DNA of 25,081 bases from CAYGHG01 sp964349515. Its GTDB lineage: Bacteria; Oederibacteriota; PGYV01; CAYGHG01. Within the stretch, counting starts at the first letter, position 1; each line of letters begins with the position of its first letter. A model generated the notes under the pieces. It ran no database searches. It was not told where the DNA came from and saw only the letters and a program-made list of their open reading frames with translations. Both the position numbers and the translations under genes were made by a program. The stretch spans positions 1 through 25,081 of the forward strand of contig CAYGHG010000031.1 in the NCBI GenBank assembly GCA_964349515.1, read 5' to 3'. Shown here one piece after another: positions 23,401-25,081 of the stretch.

Positions 23401-25081
23401 CTGCCTCCGCCGGCGCTGCCGACAGACCCGAAGCCGACCTTTGACTTCTCAAGCTGCGGCGGTGTAAGGTTCTATGCAAGAGGAGACGGCAAGAGCTATG
23501 CCGTGAAACTGAAAGCAGCAGACACAATACTTACGGGAAGCAACGACTATAAATACAACTTCATGACAGACGCGGGCTGGGTGCAGTATGACGTGCCTAT
23601 GGCGCTGTTCACACAGGAAGCAGGGTGGGGAACGGTAGTGCCGAAAGCAACGATACTTGCAAGCATAACCGACATACAGTTCCAGACAGTAGGCCAGCCG
23701 CACACATCGATAGACCTGTGGGTTGATGATTTTGAGTTCTACGGCTGCACGAGCTACCCGCCGCCGATGTCTGCGGAAACTCCTACACCTGCGGTAACAA
23801 ATACGCCTGTGCCTCCAACAAACACACCGACAATGACAGATACGCCGATACCAGGGTCAACAGACACGCCGACGCCTCTGCCGACAAACACACCGGCGGC
23901 AGGAGCGGGAATGATGGACGACATGGCGGATTGTGACAACGCGACATACTGGGGTTCATACTGGTACACATACAATGACCACGACGCGCCAAACAGCGGA
24001 GACTCCGCGATATGGCCGCCCTCTGAAAACATGGTGCCGGGAGCAGAGTTTACAATGAGCGCACCGGGAAGACTCGGTGCAGGAGACTGCGCCGCCAGGC
24101 TGACCGGTAATGTTACGACCACATATACATACGGGTTCATAGGAATGGGAGTGGGAATACTGCCTCCGCCGGCGCTGCCGACAGACCCGAAGCCGACCTT
24201 TGACTTCTCAAGCTGTGGCGGTGTAAGATTCTATGCAAGGGGAGACGGCAAGAGCTACTCTGTGAAACTGAAAGCAGCAGACACAATAATTACGGGAAGC
24301 AACGACTATAAATACAACTTCATGACAGACACAGGCTGGGTGCAGTATGACGTGCCTATGGCGCTGTTCACACAGGAATCAGGATGGGGAACGGTAGTGC
24401 CGAAGGCAACGATACTTGCAAGCATAACCGACATACAGTTCCAGACAGTGGGCCAGCCGCACACATCGATAGACCTGTGGGTGGATGATTTTGAGTTCTA
24501 CGGATGTACGAGCTATCCCCCGCCTGTGAGCGGTGCGGAGACACCGACGCCTGTAGTGACGAATACGCCGGTTGTTCCTACAGCAACGTTTACTATTACG
24601 AATACGCCTACGATGACAGATACACCGATACCGGGTGCTACAGACACGCCGACACCTCTGCCGACTAACACTGAAGTCCCGACAAACACACCGGCGGCAG
24701 GAGCCGGCATGATGGACGACATGGCGGATTGTGACAACGCGACAAACTGGGGCTCGTACTGGTACACATACAATGACCACGACGCGCCGAACAGCGGAGA
24801 CTCCGCGATATGGCCGCCCTCTGAAAACATGGTACCGGGAGCTGAGTTCATAATGAGCGCGCCGGGAAGGCTCGGTGCAGGAGACTGCGCCGCCAGGCTG
24901 ACAGGTAATGTAACTACCACTTACCAATACGGGTTCATAGGAATGGGATCGGGAATACTGCCTCCGCCGGCGCTGCCGACAGACCCGAAGCCGACATTTG
25001 ACTTCTCAAGCTGCGGCGGTGTAAGGTTCTATGCAAGGGGAGACGGCAAGAGCTACTCTGTGAAACTGAAAGCAGCAGACA
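20491..25081 (+). CDS. Secreted multimodular GH8 glycanase with at least five CBM11-like modules (3' end beyond window)
   Basis: I read this frame from ATG 20491 (AGGAGG at 20477-20482) to the window edge with no stop: at least 1530 codons. A signal peptide (about 1-23) precedes the GH8 domain (about 25-375). VSEGMGYGMLLAVYFND holds the likely acid Glu90. AADADFDIAYALIQAQKRW (143-161) fits the GH8 signature except Ala144 for Ser/Thr. YKYDSTRVPWRYATDYVWYG is conserved. Short Thr/Pro linkers separate binding modules at about 402-592, 637-835, 888-1086, 1141-1339 and 1407 onward. The first is diverged and the rest are nearly identical. The catalytic domain is clearly different from that of the preceding GH8, so this is an old paralogue or a separate acquisition, while the binding modules are recent copies. 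The C-terminus is unseen. Confidence 0.93.
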   Translation, partial: MRNIKVIAIAIILAICTSNLTFADLAASDYTDYPYGNQLAYSSGYMTDLNSKWAQYKNWFVTSSGCPNTSTMLRVRCASYDRYPNETVSEGMGYGMLLAVYFNDKVTFDKMWVYVEHYRNQKTNKTMPWRINSSGGVVDSGAAADADFDIAYALIQAQKRWGGSTYGPAASSYISAIGTNLIASDSSVKPGDVWDDHEFPSYYVPAFFRGYAAHTGMNTFWNNVIAKCESHLGSARNNTTGLVDDTVTNSGVGRNDNYKYDSTRVPWRYATDYVWYGTAFSGGQIQRQAGFFNNIGATAVRSCYNVSNGSTCGPDNNASFVGPAGTAFMYSSTYNTKMQEYYSHTGSLVGGGQNEYFSTSLGLFSMLLIAGYFPESWSGGGTPVPTNTPTNTPIGGGPPPSMADDLTDCNNETNWGGFWYTYSDSGDAGNSVIWPAAGVTFTASSPGYAGAGDCAARMTGSVTTAFAYGYVGMGMGILAGSGATTYETFDFSSCSGVRFHVKGDGKNYAVKLKAAPSVDTGYNDYKYSFITGTNWTLLEVPMAMFTQETGWGTPVGQSVVLASLTDIQFQTVGQPHASIDLWIDNLEIYGCSSYPDPVGVATPVPTDTPPPGSTDTPTPVATNTPVPTATTPAGEGMMDDMADCDNATYWGSYWYTYNDHDAPNSGDSAIWPPSENMVPGAEFTMSAPGRLGAGDCAARLTGNVTTTYTYGFIGMGVGILPPPALPTDPKPTFDFSSCSGVRFYARGDGKSYAVKLKAADSVDTGYNDYKYTFMTDSGWVQYDVPMMLFTQEAGWGTPVASSVVLANLTDIQFQTVGQPHASIDVWVDDFEFYGCSSYPPPVGVVDTPTPVNTPTFTNTPTMTDTPIPGSTDTPTPLPTNTPAAGAGMMDDMADCDNATYWGSYWYTYNDHDAPNSGDSAIWPPSENMVPGAEFTMSAPGRLGAGDCAARLTGNVTTTYTYGFIGMGVGILPPPALPTDPKPTFDFSSCGGVRFYARGDGKSYAVKLKAADTILTGSNDYKYNFMTDAGWVQYDVPMALFTQEAGWGTVVPKATILASITDIQFQTVGQPHTSIDLWVDDFEFYGCTSYPPPMSAETPTPAVTNTPVPPTNTPTMTDTPIPGSTDTPTPLPTNTPAAGAGMMDDMADCDNATYWGSYWYTYNDHDAPNSGDSAIWPPSENMVPGAEFTMSAPGRLGAGDCAARLTGNVTTTYTYGFIGMGVGILPPPALPTDPKPTFDFSSCGGVRFYARGDGKSYSVKLKAADTIITGSNDYKYNFMTDTGWVQYDVPMALFTQESGWGTVVPKATILASITDIQFQTVGQPHTSIDLWVDDFEFYGCTSYPPPVSGAETPTPVVTNTPVVPTATFTITNTPTMTDTPIPGATDTPTPLPTNTEVPTNTPAAGAGMMDDMADCDNATNWGSYWYTYNDHDAPNSGDSAIWPPSENMVPGAEFIMSAPGRLGAGDCAARLTGNVTTTYQYGFIGMGSGILPPPALPTDPKPTFDFSSCGGVRFYARGDGKSYSVKLKAAD
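22399..25081 (+). repeat. Tandem array of near-identical CBM-coding modules
   Basis: Module starts are 22399, 23152, 23911 and 24709 (periods 753, 759 and 798 nt, all multiples of 3). Positions 22465-22704 and 23218-23457 are identical over 240 bp. The third copy (from about 23971) differs at only one or two bases in that stretch. The fourth is more diverged and resembles the third module of the preceding GH8 gene. Length variation lies in the Thr/Pro linkers. Confidence 0.93.

Overview
The window is 25 kb of bacterial chromosome, coding on the plus strand almost throughout. The cell plan is Gram-negative: there are two PorV/PorQ-type outer-membrane beta-barrels, one further predicted barrel, an ECF sigma/anti-sigma pair and large secreted Thr/Pro-linked glycoside hydrolases. 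Frequent ATA and AGG codons, Thr-Pro-Asn linkers on multi-CBM enzymes and PorV-like proteins are the style of uncultivated candidate phyla such as Goldbacteria and relatives. That placement is an inference from gene style, not from a marker phylogeny.

Positions 1-6936 hold housekeeping genes. They are the 3' end of valS (with an in-frame TAG), nadC, birA, and a convergent minus-strand pair (Nudix hydrolase, 5-formyl-THF cyclo-ligase). Then come a PilZ protein with its own promoter and palindromic operator candidate, and a coupled der-plsY-gpsA-merR operon joining ribosome assembly with glycerophospholipid synthesis.

Positions 6937-7591 are a non-coding island. It holds a 177-bp MITE-like element with IS256-type ends and an 8-bp target duplication, two tRNA-Pro genes (GGG and CGG), and GTTTCAGGTT-type repeats. 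Positions 7592-10201 are a second compact operon: predicted outer-membrane protein, acylphosphatase, RpoD-like sigma factor with a long Lys/Glu-rich N-terminus, and apt. A 309-bp gap follows with two related C/G-tract hairpins, a terminator and a promoter.

Positions 10514-15443 are the most interesting operon: PorV-like barrel with a TPR tail, LacI-family regulator, second PorV-like barrel, ECF sigma factor, and an anti-sigma factor whose outer domain looks like a FlgD-type Ig fold. Two secreted GH8 glycanases with consensus sigma70 promoters follow. The first (1541 aa) carries three carbohydrate-binding modules, a ~278-residue Thr/Pro linker and a C-terminal FlgD-Ig/T9SS-CTD-like domain. The second starts at 20491, stays open to the window end (at least 1530 codons) and carries at least five modules, some identical over 240 bp.

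Working model (inference): the operon encodes envelope proteins plus sugar-responsive and envelope-stress regulators that serve export or surface display of the glycanases. The binding modules are being amplified and homogenised by recombination.
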